Assembly: GCF_036320965.1 (NCBI RefSeq) | Contig: NC_092289.1 | Location: 20,078,278 to 20,142,277, forward strand | DNA from: Panulirus ornatus | Lineage: Eukaryota > Arthropoda > Malacostraca > Decapoda > Palinuridae | Length of the DNA stretch: 64,000 nt | Direction of reading: 5' to 3' | Part shown: one piece after another, positions 23,807 through 36,444 of the stretch | Layout of the letters: each line of letters starts with the position of its first letter | Numbering within the stretch: the first letter of the stretch is position 1 | Notes under the pieces: model-generated | Database searches by the model: none | Told to the model about the DNA's origin: nothing | Seen by the model: only the letters and a program-made list of their open reading frames with translations | Translations under genes and position numbers: made by a program

Positions 23807-25090
23807 TGGGTATGAACGCTACAAACATTACGACACCGGCCGGCGTTTCCCAGCTGCCACGAGTTGTCTTTCCGTCTCCCTCCAGCGGAAGGCTAGGAGG
23901 AGGAGGAGGAGGAGGGGGCGAGCATTCCTTTTGTTAGGCGGTCCTTGTGTATGCCGTAGACTGGAAGATGAGTAGGAGGGGCAGGAGGAGGTAGGGCAAG
24001 GACGGAATAAAGGGCGAAAGAAAATTCAAAGAGAAGGGAGGATTGTGGTGGACTAAACTAGTACGTGGTACGTGGAGGAGAATGGCAGATCTCAAGAGAG
24101 AGACTTAGAGACAAGTAGACGTTCAGTGAGACGGTAAGAAGAGAGAGAGAGAAAAAAAAACAAGTTGCTCTCAGGTTAGGAGGAAGATTAACGGCGTCTC
24201 GGAGCAAGACAAAGATGAGACTAAAGCATCCAGGCTGACCTTTGATGAAGCAGGGGAGAGGAGCCGCCGGGACGGGGTTGAGAGGCAGGTGTTGTCGTCA
24301 CCGGCGCAGGAGACCTGGACGGGCTGAAGCCCAAAGTGTGGGAGTCGGGGCTGAGGGGCGGCGTGTCCTCGGGTGGGGTGTGGAGGGGAGGGGATGGAGG
24401 TGGAGCAGGCGTTTGAACACGACCCCCGGGAGGAGGTCGCCGCCGGAGGATCTCCTCTCACGATGGCAGGAGAGGGAGGCCTCAGATTCCTCCCGACTGA
24501 ACGAGGGAGAGAGGTTTTTCCCCCTCGGGGGGGTCAAGGGACGCTCACGAGACCAGACGAGACTCCGCTGCGAGTGAAGACTTCTTTTTTTTTTTTTTTT
24601 TTTCCCCCTCCACCGGTGCAGAAGACTTCCTTGCCGAAGATGTCCCGCATGACTTCAGGAAGGACCATGACTTCAAGGCACGTCGTTGCAACCTTAAGGC
24701 GTCAGAGGGACCTGAAGACGTGCCGTGAGTGAGGCCAGAAGGACACCCTCTTCGACCTCAGTTCGTGCACTTCACGAGACCTGAAGAGACATTCATGGGC
24801 CCTGGAGACGTGCCCGTAGGACCTGAAGTCTTTCCTCGTGACCCGGAAAACGCCTGCGAGACCTGAAGAAAGACGTTGGTCGTAAAGTCCTGAAGACCAT
24901 CCCACAGGACGTCAAGAACATCCTGCCAGACCAGGGACAAAGTGCGAGACTCCCTGAACACATACGCACCCTCGTTTGCCACGCGAGGACGTCGGATGTG
25001 GTCTTCCGGGTCGGCTCTAGACGTTCATCCTTCCCCGTGCAATCATTGGCATTTGATCGTCTTTCTCTCTTGATTGCGTCCTGAAGCCAC
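23806..25090. other. Anonymous purine-rich sequence with degenerate GACCTGAAGACG repeats
   Basis: AGG-rich until about 24200. From about 24620 to 24960, words such as GAGACCTGAAGA and GACGTGCC recur irregularly, suggesting a decayed minisatellite. A T run of about 21 lies at 24583-24603. No gene recognised. Confidence 0.45.
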
Positions 25091-25095
25091 CCACC

Positions 25096-25157
<62 letters not shown>
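25096..25157. repeat. (CA)n microsatellite
   Basis: About 55 bp of CA preceded by a CCCA run. Confidence 0.97.
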
Positions 25158-26080
<923 letters not shown>

Positions 26081-26235
26081 TATCCGACGATGATTTTCCC
26101 TGGGGGCTGACGCATCTCGCTCGGGTTCTGTCGTTGATGCTTTGAGCTGGAGGGGATTACAGGACGTCCAGCACTGGAGGTTTTTGTTGACGATTCGAGT
26201 TGAGATAGGAGAGGAGAGGGGTTTTGGTGGCACCG

Positions 26236-26335
26236 AGTGGGCTTCGAACCCGGGTTCCCCATATGTTATAGAGAGAGAGAGAGACTCTCAGCTTTCTCTC
26301 GCGCTCTCCACACCGCTGCAGCGCACCACTGGTGG
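26236..26335 (-). repeat. Candidate tRNA-derived SINE head (antisense)
   Basis: On the minus strand, a GCGCTGCAGCGG segment resembling a pol III A box is followed about 70 nt later by GGTTCGAAGCCC, a good B box (consensus GGTTCGANNCC). The spacing is longer than in a standard tRNA and includes a short CT tract, as in a long-variable-arm tRNA or an expanded SINE head. Not called as a functional tRNA because the T stem does not pair fully. The element's far end was not determined. Confidence 0.38.
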
Positions 26336-26514
26336 ATGTTTTGTGGGGTGGCGCCGCCTGGGTGGATATTCACTCAAAGGATGTAGTATGGGTCTGTGTG
26401 TTGTGGAGGGTACGTGTTGGGGTGTTTAGCAATGGAATACACGTATTGGAGCTCTGAGCAGGGAGGGTGGGAGATGGAGTATGCAGAGATGGAGGTAATG
26501 TTATGGGATACACA

Positions 26515-26640
26515 GTAGTGTAGGATGTATTATGGAGTGGGCTAAAGTGAAGGATGTATTATGGAGTGAGCTAAAGTGGAGGATGTATTATGGAGTTGGC
26601 TAAAGTGAAGGATGTATTATGGAGTGGGCTAAAGTAGATA
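26515..26640. repeat. 31-bp tandem repeat
   Basis: Four copies of GGATGTATTATGGAGTGGGC plus TAAAGTGA, nearly identical. The next 400 bp repeats GGAGTATG and TGATGGAGT words irregularly and may be decayed array. Confidence 0.9.
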
Positions 26641-27420
26641 TATATATGTATCTAGTGTTTTATAGTGGGAGTGCAAAGTGATGGAGGGAAGCAGTCATGG
26701 AGTAGGCAATAGTAGGAGACATGCGATGGAGTATACAACAGTGCCCTGTTCAATCATGTTATGTAGCGGGGGTTTGCAGAACTGGACGGTATGAAACGGT
26801 GTATGTGATAGCGAGTAGGACCTGGATGTATGAACATAACGGAGTATGCCTCAGTGGAGGTATATGAGCGGAGGATGTCGTCATAGAGAGTTTATGACGG
26901 AGTATGGTGTAGTGGATCGTCATGGAATACGTCACAGAAGTGGGCGTGTATGACTGGTGTATGTCCCCTTGGTGGGAGAGGATGGAGTATGCCTTATATC
27001 AGAGCGCGTATAGTGGAGTGGTATACGTAACAATCTCTGTGCCACTTCCACGCAGCAACAACTTAGTCAAACGCTTCTAATCTGTAAGATTATCCAGCTA
27101 AGTCGACAATGATATCAACTTTTTTAGGCACGTCGGATTTTTAGAAGGTTTTCGAAAGCCGTGGATGTTGTTTGAAACTGTTAACGGCGAGAGAAACTCT
27201 GGGGACTAGAGGATACAAGATTTCATATAAAGGCTTTGAAGGATTTAGAAGCGACAAGAAGCTTTGAAAGGAATTAGAAGCTTAGAGCGCCCGCGAAAAC
27301 TTCTAAGGCATTATGCCCTTATACTGTACGTCGTGCCGTAGATTTTGATACGGTACTTAAGGGCGTAATGCCGTAGCCTACGCCACGCACCCCAAGCGCT
27401 TCCGTGAGCCTGGCAGGGAT
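26641..27420. other. Decayed GGAGTATG-rich repeat then anonymous sequence
   Basis: To about 27030, words such as ATGGAGTATG and CGTATG recur without fixed spacing. From 27030 onward nothing is recognised apart from a few GAAGCTT-like direct repeats near 27250. Confidence 0.45.
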
Positions 27421-27422
27421 GC

Positions 27423-27423
<1 letters not shown>

Positions 27424-27489
<66 letters not shown>
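27424..27489. repeat. (GA)n microsatellite
   Basis: About 64 bp of GA. Confidence 0.97.
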
Positions 27490-27589
27490 AGACTGAAAGT
27501 CCGAAAAAACAGGTTGAGGTAAAAAACAAAAAAGAAGGCAGGAATTTGAATTCTTCCCTTCCTCATTTACGCCCTGAAGAGCATGATGG

Positions 27590-28150
27590 CCTTAACCCTG
27601 GGAACGGCCCCAGAAGACCATCATCCCTGGGAACGGACCTTGAAGGCCATCATTCCTCCAGCCCTGGAAATGGTACTTGAAGACCATCATCCTCCAGCCC
27701 TGGGGATAGTTCTTGAAGACCATCATTCCTCCAGCCCCAGAGGATGGTCCTTGATGATCATCATCCTTCTTGCCCTAAGAATTGCCTCCGAAGACCATCC
27801 TCCCCCCCGACCCTGGGGGATGGTCCGTGATGATCATCATACCCACCGACCTTGGGGGTGGTCCGTGATGATCATCATACCCACCGACCTTGGGGGTGAT
27901 CCGTGATGATCATCATACCCACCGACCTTGGGGGTGGTCCGTGATGATCATCATACCCACCGACCTTGGGGGTGATCCGTGATGATCATCATACCCCCAA
28001 CCCTAGGGGGTGATCCGTGATGATCATCATACCCCCAACCCTTGGGGGTGGTCCGTGATGATCATCATACCCCCAACCCTTGGGGGTGGTCCGTGATGAT
28101 CATCATACCCCCGACCTTGGGAGGGGGGTGGTCCCTGGTGATCACCATCT
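27590..28150. repeat. 38-bp minisatellite with perfect palindrome TGATGATCATCA
   Basis: The regular part (27810-28120) has about eight units of 38 bp: GGTCCGTGATGATCATCATA plus CCCACCGACCTTGGGGGT. CCGTGATG was measured at 27863 and 27901. Each unit centres on the 12-bp palindrome TGATGATCATCA and carries GGGGGT/ACCCCC halves that could also pair. The left part (27590-27810) is a diverged version (GAAGACCATCATCC). Confidence 0.93.
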
Positions 28151-28372
28151 TCCCGGACCCGAACTATCTCAGAGCGAAAAGAAACACGGAAAATTAATTG
28201 CTGAAGTTGAGAAAGAAGGAAGAACAAAAAACTAAATGAATTTGAGAGATGATTATTAACCCAGTCTCTAAACGTCTGTTTTGTTTTGTGCGTTTCCAGG
28301 GCAGGCGAGGTACGACACAGAGGATGGGGTGATGACAGTGGAGAACCCACTGTGGGGAACTCACGTGAAAGG

Positions 28373-28400
28373 GTACGTACGTACGTACGTCCGTCCGTCC
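28373..28400. repeat. (GTAC)n(GTCC)n tetranucleotide run
   Basis: About four GTAC units followed by three CGTC/CCGT units. Confidence 0.85.
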
Positions 28401-28587
28401 GGACCTCTCAGCCAGGGCTTGAGGAAGTTGGACTTGTAGAATTATTCTACGAGGTTCAGGCGGGGGAGGGGGGAATAATTCCCTCCTCACAGTGTTACCA
28501 AGGGAAGAGGGAGATGGAGGAAGGGATAGGGGGAAGGAGATGGGGAGAGGGTAGGGATTATGTCTCTTAAGACGTCAGACAGTGTTG

Positions 28588-28645
<58 letters not shown>
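28588..28645. repeat. (GA)n microsatellite
   Basis: About 55 bp of GA. Confidence 0.97.
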
Positions 28646-28789
28646 GCGTGCAGGTCTGAGGATGGCGATCGTTGCTGTAGTCCCCAGTAACTAGCTCGTA
28701 ATTGAGTCGTTTGAGTCGTGTTAGCAGCACGTCAGCCTTCGTCCCGAGACGATCTGGATGTTTATCCGAGTAACGGAGACCAGCCTTGG

Positions 28790-28970
28790 CCTGTTGACCA
28801 GGCCAACGGTGACCGAACCGGTCTGTTGGTCGGTCAGACAGACGGAGACCGACCAACCTGGTCTGTTTCTCGTACTGATGGACCAACCAACCTGGTCTGT
28901 TTCTCGTACTGATGGACCGACCAAACTGGTCTGTTTCTCGTACTGATGGACCAACCTGATCTGCACATCA
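28790..28970. repeat. 34-bp tandem repeat
   Basis: GTCTGTTTCTCGTACTGATG begins at 28861, 28895 and 28929, with more diverged copies (GGTCTGTTGGTCGG) before them. Central copies are nearly identical. Confidence 0.92.
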
Positions 28971-28997
28971 ATTCGCGTTATCGAAATTACCTTTTAT

Positions 28998-29052
28998 ATA
29001 GATAGATAGATAGATAGATGGATGGATAGATAGATAGATAGATAGATAGATA
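28998..29052. repeat. (GATA)n microsatellite
   Basis: About 52 bp of GATA with a GATG interruption. Confidence 0.96.
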
Positions 29053-29178
29053 TCCAGGAGGCCTATTGTACCCAGCGTATAGCTAAGTCGCCTTCCCCAA
29101 GTAACTTGGCCAAAAACCTTTTTTTTTCTCTCTCTCTCTCCTTCTCTTTTTTCCTCCTTTTTTTCCCCATCCTTCTTT

Positions 29179-29180
<2 letters not shown>

Positions 29181-29240
<60 letters not shown>
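29181..29240. repeat. (GA)n microsatellite
   Basis: About 56 bp of GA. A CT/T-rich strip lies just before it (29122-29180), so the pair could form an imperfect hairpin. Confidence 0.96.
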
Positions 29241-29242
<2 letters not shown>

Positions 29243-29492
29243 AAGGTACGACCCCATGAAGACCAGCCAAGACGAAGACGAGGCTTCCGCTAATAGGTAA
29301 CATTACCGGAAAAATGCTCTTGTATTTCGGCAGCGCGGCTGGCGGGAGGGGGGTTGGGGTGTCTGCCGTCGTCTCGTGCGTTTATGGCGCGAGTTTATAA
29401 CGCAGATAATGGCGAATTATGAGCTGTGTTCAGATGATACTGGCAAGCGAAGAGCTTTTGCACCACCACCACCGCCCCACGCCGCCCCCAGA

Positions 29493-29496
<4 letters not shown>

Positions 29497-29568
<72 letters not shown>
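29497..29568. repeat. (GA)n microsatellite
   Basis: About 70 bp of GA. A G run of about 19 follows at 29711-29729. Confidence 0.97.
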
Positions 29569-29571
<3 letters not shown>

Positions 29572-30860
29572 TGTTAGGAAAGTGTGAAAACGTGAGTGGG
29601 GTGCGGGGGATCGTCCTCCTCGTTCATCGTGTCCTTCCCCCTCCCTCCTCCCTCCCTGGCGGTTAGTACCTGTCTGACGGAGGCGCCGGCGTTGACGGAA
29701 GAGCCTGGGGTGGGGGGGGGGGGGGGGGGTAGAGGAAGGTGACGTGCCATTGGGTACCAGTTGATCCTGGCGCTTCCCGCCGCCGGACATATCCCCCCCA
29801 CCCTCTTCCCCTCCCCCTCCCCCCCTCCAAAGAGATTTGAATCAGCCGTGCCCCAGCGCGCTGATTGGTGGACGAGGCAGAGCGAGCGAGGAGCGTGATT
29901 GGCTGAGAGGTTCCCCCTCCCCCCCAAGTAGCTGGTCTCCTTTGGCCTCTAGCCTCGTTTTTTATGCACGACGAATTTTTAAAGGGGATTGTTTTCTCGA
30001 GACTCATGTAGGGCAAATGTGCGACTCTGGCGACGGATGTGGTCGTGCGGGGCCGTAAGACCGAGCCTTACGAGCGTCGTCTTGACGGAAATGTGATAAG
30101 AAACGACTTCGAAAGTCGTAAACTTTTGGTCACCTCGCGAGCCCCGTGTCTTCCCCAGCCTGTCACGTTGACGAGAAAATAACATGGGATGACTGCGTCG
30201 CATACCTCCACTGGTGTCGTAGAGGTGTCGTAGTGGTGTCGTGTCGTAGAGGCTGCTATAGTGTGACGTAATTCACTAGCTCAGGGGAGAGGGAGGGACT
30301 GTGGTTAGGAAGTGTCACGATTGTCATATCGTCAATGAATGACACACCTCACTGTGCTTTTTTTTTTTGGAATGGCATGAGTGCTTCGAGGCACTCATGG
30401 ACTAATGCACCCAAGTGCATGATGCCTTCCCCCCCCTCCCCCTCACGTGATGCATCAAGAACTCACAACGCTGGTGACCTGAGGTTTTCAAGGCCAGAGC
30501 AGGGTGGACCAAGCCAGGCTAGGGCAGGCCAGGCCCGAGTGGCCCATAAACATCCCCGTAATATTTATTCAAGCATAATGAGAAAGGATTTTTTTTTTTC
30601 TACGCGTTTTAATGAAAGCAGGAGCAGGCAGGTGCATTAAGGCCTGGAAGGAAGGTGCAAGGGTCTTAATAGGAAAGTGAAGTGTGCTGGAATTAAGACG
30701 AGGGGGCGGGGCGCTCAGACAGCGGCGGTGGCGTCTTGTCCTGGAACGTCAGGAGGCCAGCCCTCGCAGAAGGGGGCGACGGAGGACCGCCAGTTCGGGA
30801 GCGAGAAGAATGACAGCGCGCGAAGAAAGATTCCCAGGAACTCGCGCGCGCGGGCGAGTG
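29569..30860. other. GC-rich segment with two inverted CCAAT boxes, otherwise anonymous
   Basis: GCTGATTGGTGG and GTGATTGGCTGAG (about 29861-29905) carry two ATTGG motifs, the reverse of CCAAT, in a GC-rich setting. This could be a promoter fragment, but no first exon is visible downstream. A local GTGTCGTAG repeat sits at 30210-30255. No gene is supported. Confidence 0.3.
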
Positions 30861-30862
30861 AG

Positions 30863-30863
<1 letters not shown>

Positions 30864-30907
<44 letters not shown>
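30864..30907. repeat. (GA)n microsatellite
   Basis: About 42 bp of GA. Confidence 0.97.
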
Positions 30908-30909
<2 letters not shown>

Positions 30910-31580
30910 GGGAGTTTTGAAGAAGAGGGCAAGCGGTTGGTGCCGAGAGTCCAGAACGTTAAGGGAGGGATAAAGACGAGACAAAGTTCAGGACTTTAGT
31001 AGAAAAACTGCTTAAGTTTAAGAGGAAAAATACGAAGTAATTCTTGGTATATTGGAAAAAAAAGAGAAAGTAGAGGGGAACTGATTATTAGGAATTTGAA
31101 GTAAGGCTAAGGTTCGGCTCTCGAAGAACGGAGAGCACCAGGTACTCGGGGGAGAGTGGAGAAGATGGGGAGGGAGGGGTTGAGGCTAATAGGAGCCAGA
31201 GGAGACGAGGCAGTTGATGGTTTACAAGTTGAAACGCTTGAGGTGGGTGGAAGGGGAAGAGGAGAGGTGGCGGTGGTGGTCTGGGAGAGGACCATATAGA
31301 CGCAAGAGAAGACACCGGAGAAAAACTGCCCCGGGTGGTGGGTCAGAGGGAGAGGGAGAGGGAGAGGAGAGGAGCAAGGTGATGAGGACGACGAAGTGTG
31401 AGGGGGTAGGAGAGGGGGGTGTGGGGGTGGGTGGTGGTGGTCGTGTGGAGGTGGGGGGGCGGCCTCATTCATGAGGAGAAAAGTCTCGAGTTGGAGGAAC
31501 TTTTGCTAAAAGCTAAGATTTAGCAGAGAAATATTCGAAATCTTTTAACCTTAATACTGCCTGACTTACTTTATCGCAGA
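30908..31580. other. Purine-rich anonymous sequence
   Basis: Strongly G/A-rich on the plus strand (31130-31480), which explains the Pro/Ser-rich minus-strand open frames. No gene recognised. Confidence 0.5.
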
Positions 31581-31581
31581 G

Positions 31582-31582
<1 letters not shown>

Positions 31583-31675
<93 letters not shown>
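31583..31675. repeat. Compound (TA)n(GATA)n microsatellite
   Basis: TA from 31583 to about 31630 passes into GATA to about 31674. Confidence 0.97.
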
Positions 31676-31942
31676 TACACACAAAGATGGTCCCCAAAAA
31701 GTTGTCGCACTGGTTTACCGTGTTTATTTTTCCGTGCGGAAACATTTCTTATCCGCTGAAATGAATAAACAGATCTGAGAGAACGTATCAAAGCGAAGCT
31801 GAGAGTGCAACTGTTGGACTATTACATTTTTGTTGGTACGATGTGCAAAAAGAAAAAAAAAATGGAAAAAAAATGATAAAAATCGATAAACATATTCGAA
31901 GGGAATGTACTGAATTCTGGGCTGGCTTGCCTTTGGGACGCC

Positions 31943-31947
<5 letters not shown>

Positions 31948-32027
<80 letters not shown>
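31948..32027. repeat. (CT)n microsatellite
   Basis: About 77 bp of CT. Confidence 0.97.
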
Positions 32028-32029
<2 letters not shown>

Positions 32030-34110
32030 ATCATCGTTATCATCATCTGCGATGGTGATCCACAAGCCTATTCCTGTCCTCTGCCGGGGGTCACGTTTGC
32101 GTAAGGGCGTCACCCGTGCGTAACTAGGCCTGTGTGTGCCTGCACATTTGCAGGTCGTCTGGCGGTGAGGGATGATGGTGCGTGCGTGCGTGCGTTCGTG
32201 CATGTGTGCGTTAGACATGTTAGACATGTACCCCTCTTCCCCCTTCCCCACCCCATAAGGCCACGCATCTCTTGCCTGGCTGCCCAGAATGGTCAAAAGA
32301 CTGTGGTCTGTCATTTTCACATTCATTTTTAACCTTTCGCTACTAATCACTTTCATACACCGTGTTGTCGGGTCAAGTTCATACCTGGTCACTTTCCCAT
32401 CGTATTTTTACGGGTCACTTTCATATCCCCGCTCATTTTCTCAGACCTCTTGTGTTCCCAGTCATATCTTGTCACTTTCCACCGTCCTTTTTTTTTTTTT
32501 GGCGGGTCACTTTCGTTCCCTGTCCCTCACGTTCACACAAAAGTGACCATTCATATAAATTGTACATTGTGCTCGCTTTCCGTGCCTATCATGGACGGCC
32601 GTCGGTCCGTTCCACCGTCCCTTGTGTTCAGCGTGAGGCCATAAGAGTTCATCGATAGGCTGTGTGGCTTAGTCGTTTGATTTGCTGTTCTGTCTTAACT
32701 TCTCTTCTTTGTCCCACTTTTTTTTTTTGCAAAAATTTAATGGCCACTTTTATACACTTTTCTTTTTTACTGTTTTTATGTATTGATTGGTTTTGGATTT
32801 GACGCTATGTATCATAGTAAAGAACCACTTCATTATTTTCTGATTATTTGAGACATCGTCAGAGACTTGTGCCACGCGTGTAAATGTCGCTTCCATTTCT
32901 CTTTTCTCCTCTTTCTTGCCCAAGACTTTTACAGCTTTTGAGTTTCTTTTTAAGCTGGGTAGCTCCCTGGTAAGACGAACACCACCCCCTCCCTCCCAAG
33001 TGCCTAAGCGATGAGTCGCTGGCGAATGGCTTTTAACGGTCCTGTGCAAATCGCTTTTGTACATTTCCAGGAACTCGCTTTTTTTTTCTTCCTTCTTTTA
33101 TTACATAATCCACGACCGCTTTTATGTCCTTCGTACATTCCTTGTCCCGTTGTGAAATGCTTTCCAACTCACTTATCCGGCGCGAGTCTGTGCTACGCTT
33201 TTGTACCGCGCCCGATCGCTTCCGAACCTTTCCCCAGTTCGCTTTACCCTCTTGCTATTTTCCCCCTCTTCGTATGTCTTGTTCTTGTCTCTTCCTTCGG
33301 TGGTCTGGAGGGGTGGGTGGAGGAAGTCAGCCATGGGAGGAGCTGGGTTATCAAGGGAACGTGAGTACATCTGCCTCCATCCACCCCTGCATGATGGTAT
33401 ACATTGTTATGCCGGTATAAATGTTTTATTTGATTCCTTCCTTTGTCTCAGTAATTTATCATTCCCCTTTTCCCCCGCTCTTGTTGTTTATTATGCCTCG
33501 TTCTTTCGTTTCTGTATTTCACTGGCCCCTTTATTATCTTCATGTGCTTTATTTATCTCCATCTTATGTTTCCTGTACTTTATTCACCTCTTTCTTCTTT
33601 TTCTGTACTTTATTAATCCCATTCTTTTGTCTCCCCTACTTTATTGGACCTTTCTTCGTTCCTTTACTCTGTTCCTGTTCCTTGTCTTGGGTGAAAATAA
33701 GATGTAGCCTTTCCCGTGGGAAGTGTATCCTTTTCCTCCTCTTCCGTCTTTCCTTCATCATCTTCTGCCTCTTACATCCTCTTCTCCTTTTCTTTCCTCT
33801 TGTATCTCTTCTTCTTTGACATTTTTTTTTCAATATTTCTATGTATCTATTTTTTCTTGTCATCTTAATGGTCTTCCTCCTTCATTCCTGTCTCTTCCTC
33901 TCCTCCTCTTGCTCCTCCTCCTCCTCCTGCTCCTCCTCCTCCTCCTGCTCCTCCATCATGCTGCGGTCCGCTCCCTTCCTCCCTCCCTCCACCAGGGGCA
34001 TGATCTATTGCATGGCATGGAAATCCCATTGAGATAGGGAAGCCGTGGACCGCTGGTGGTCGTGCTGGCGTTGGTGGAAGTCTGAGCTGTGCCATGCTAG
34101 CTGCGGAGGA
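32028..34110. other. Pyrimidine-rich sequence with several degenerate repeats
   Basis: Three decayed repeat zones are visible: GGTCACTTTCATACC-like words (32310-32530), CGCTTTTGTAC-like words (33040-33250) and CTGTACTTTATT-like words (33510-33660). A CTC/TCC run follows at 33895-33955. The long Phe/Leu/Ser-rich open frames are what T/C-rich DNA produces. I see no gene. Confidence 0.5.
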
Positions 34111-34113
34111 TGG

Positions 34114-34116
<3 letters not shown>

Positions 34117-34186
<70 letters not shown>
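34117..34186. repeat. (GA)n microsatellite
   Basis: About 66 bp of GA. Confidence 0.97.
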
Positions 34187-34188
<2 letters not shown>

Positions 34189-34264
34189 ACCTGAGCTGAG
34201 GTTGTCAAACGAGATGAGGTTTTAAATGTATACTGAGGCTTCAGTCCCCCCTAGGACGTTGTTA

Positions 34265-34975
34265 CGTATAAAGCTTCGTGCATAGTGGCTACGACCCTCG
34301 TGCATGACGGGTACGACCCTCGTGCATGACGGGTACGACCCTCGTGCATGATGGGTACGACCCTCGTGCATGACGGGTACGACCCTCGTACATGATGGGT
34401 ACGACCCTCGTTCATGACGGGTACGACCCTCGTGCATGACGGTACGACCCTCGTGCATGATGGGTACGACCCTCGTGCATGACGGTACGACCCTCGTGCA
34501 TGAAGGGTGCGACCCTTGCATGATGTTTACTACCCTCGTGCATGATGATGCGACCGTCGGGCGTGATGTTACGACCCTCGAGCGTGATGAACGGTACGAC
34601 CCTCGAGCATGATGGATGGTACGATATCTTGAGCACGACGTTGCGACACCTTGAGCACGACGGTTCTCAAGGGGGCGCAGTGCAACGCCGTCAGCAAACG
34701 TCGTGTCGTCGTGGTCCGTGGCTGCATCGCCGTGCTAGTGGGTCGTATCGTCGTGCTAGTGGGACGTATCGTCGTGCTCCGTGTCTGCATCATCGTGTTA
34801 GTGGGTCGTATCGTCGTGCTAGTGGGTCCTACCGTCGTGCTAGTGGGTCCTACCGTCGTGCTAGTTGGTCCTACCGTCGTGCTAGTGGGTCGTATCGTCG
34901 TGCTAGTGGGTCCTACCGTCGTGCTAGTGGGTCCTACCGTCGTGCTAGTGGGTCCGTGCCGTCGTAGTTAAGAAG
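34265..34975. repeat. 21-bp GTCGTACC family, locus 3: opposed arrays
   Basis: The left arm (about 34285-34665) is reverse-oriented, with units of 20-22 bp such as TACGACCCTCGTGCATGACGG. The right arm (about 34700-34975) is forward-oriented, with units such as GGGTCGTATCGTCGTGCTAG. They meet around 34660-34700 at a short segment containing GCACGACGGTTCTCAAGG. The two arms are complementary at the family-consensus level and could fold into a long imperfect hairpin. The centre differs from the core at 56.2 and 62.4 kb. Confidence 0.9.
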
Positions 34976-35276
34976 TCAAGGGAAATCAGTCATATCGTCA
35001 GTACAATCTACAGGAAAAACAGTAACGCATCGACGTCCATGCGTAGTGCGTCCTGCAGGGAATGCTTTTAGGCTGATAGAGCGAACGGTGACGTGAGCTG
35101 TGATCTTTTGGCATCGTGAATGATCAAAAAAAAGAAAGAAGAAAAGATGTAACTCTAGATCCCGCGGAAGCCATTCGTGCTACTGACACAGTAGTATACC
35201 GTTGTTCTCACAGGAGCAGCGAGCTGGCCGAGTCGTGTTGGCCGTCCGGTTCCGGACGCGAAGAAAACGGAAAGGC

Positions 35277-35312
35277 TTTATGGGTGTGTGTGTGTGTGTG
35301 TGTGTGTGTGGA
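35277..35312. repeat. (TG)n microsatellite
   Basis: About 30 bp of TG. Confidence 0.93.
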
Positions 35313-35524
35313 TGTGGATGTAAGAGTGTTTGGGCAAGGTCTTCATTACTGAGTTTCCATCGCCTCTTGGCTTGTAGTCTCCTGCGCGGGCGGACTTCAG
35401 GGTCTGTATGTCCTCCCGGATCAAGAGCATCTTGCCACTGCAACTACTACAGCGAGTCGTACAGGAGGAGGAGGATGATATTAACGATGATAATGACAAG
35501 AATGATTATGATGATTAAGATCAT

Positions 35525-35728
35525 GTTTGTAGCCTATTTGTGTAGTCTTGGTTTATGTTTACAGCCTATTTGTACAGTCTTGGTATATGTTTATAGCCTA
35601 TTTATGCAGTCTTGGTTTATGTTTATAGCCTATTTATGCAGTCTTGGTTTATGTCTATAGCCTATTTATGCCGTCTTGGTTTATGTTTATAGCCTATTTA
35701 TGCCGTCTCGGTTTTATTTACTGGTTTC
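35525..35728. repeat. 32-bp minisatellite
   Basis: Six copies of AGCCTATTTATGCAGTCTTG plus GTTTATGTTTAT. AGCC was measured at 35531, 35563 and 35595. Confidence 0.93.
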
Positions 35729-36277
35729 ATGTTCCGTGTACGTTTATATGTTATTTCAAGGCTGAATATTTTGGTTCCCGAATGCATTATACTACGATAC
35801 GCTAGAAGCACAAAAGAAGGCGGTGTACTGTGTGTGTTTGCCTCCGTCCGCGGAAAATTCAAAGATTAAAAAGGAGTTTCCAATATGCTTTCTACACATT
35901 CATGTGTTCTCTTCTCCTCCCCCCCACCTCCCTCACCACCCTGGTGGTTCATTTCAGGCCCGAAAATCAAACTCATTCCCAGTCTGAAAGTCCAGCCACG
36001 TTAGCATATATTCGATGAATATTTTCTGATGTGTTTTGCATTCTGTGATGGTTAGCAAGAGGATAAAAGCCCCAGGATTATGTTCGTCTGAGAGAAGGCA
36101 CGGGTACGTTTCTCTCCCTCCCTCCCTGCCTCCCTCTTTCCCGTTTTTGCTCGGTGTGTGACGTTTGGATAATACGAGAGGGATTGCAGAGCGTAGCACA
36201 TCTCCTCCCGGGTAGGTGGAGGGCTGGTGTAGACTCCCTGGGATGCGATGAGATAAGGTGGGTAGAGATAACTTGAG

Positions 36278-36357
<80 letters not shown>
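36278..36357. repeat. (CT)n microsatellite
   Basis: About 76 bp of CT. Confidence 0.97.
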
Positions 36358-36444
36358 TGAGAGATGTCTCTTGCGTCTGGTTTGTTGTGCCTTTCCAGGG
36401 GGTAACGCATGAGGAGGGCACCCACGCCTCGAACGCGTGTGGTT

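Noticed and set aside
26236..26335. Functional tRNA gene on the minus strand
   Set aside because: A/B box spacing is too long and the T stem does not pair fully. A SINE head is the better reading.
27810..28120. CRISPR-like array (38-bp period with palindromes)
   Set aside because: There are no unique spacers, since the full unit repeats. The setting is eukaryotic and no cas genes are present.
28998..29052. GATA repeat as a regulatory GATA-factor cluster
   Set aside because: It is a simple tetranucleotide repeat. A second GATA tract at 31.63 kb is joined to TA repeat, which points to slippage and not regulation.
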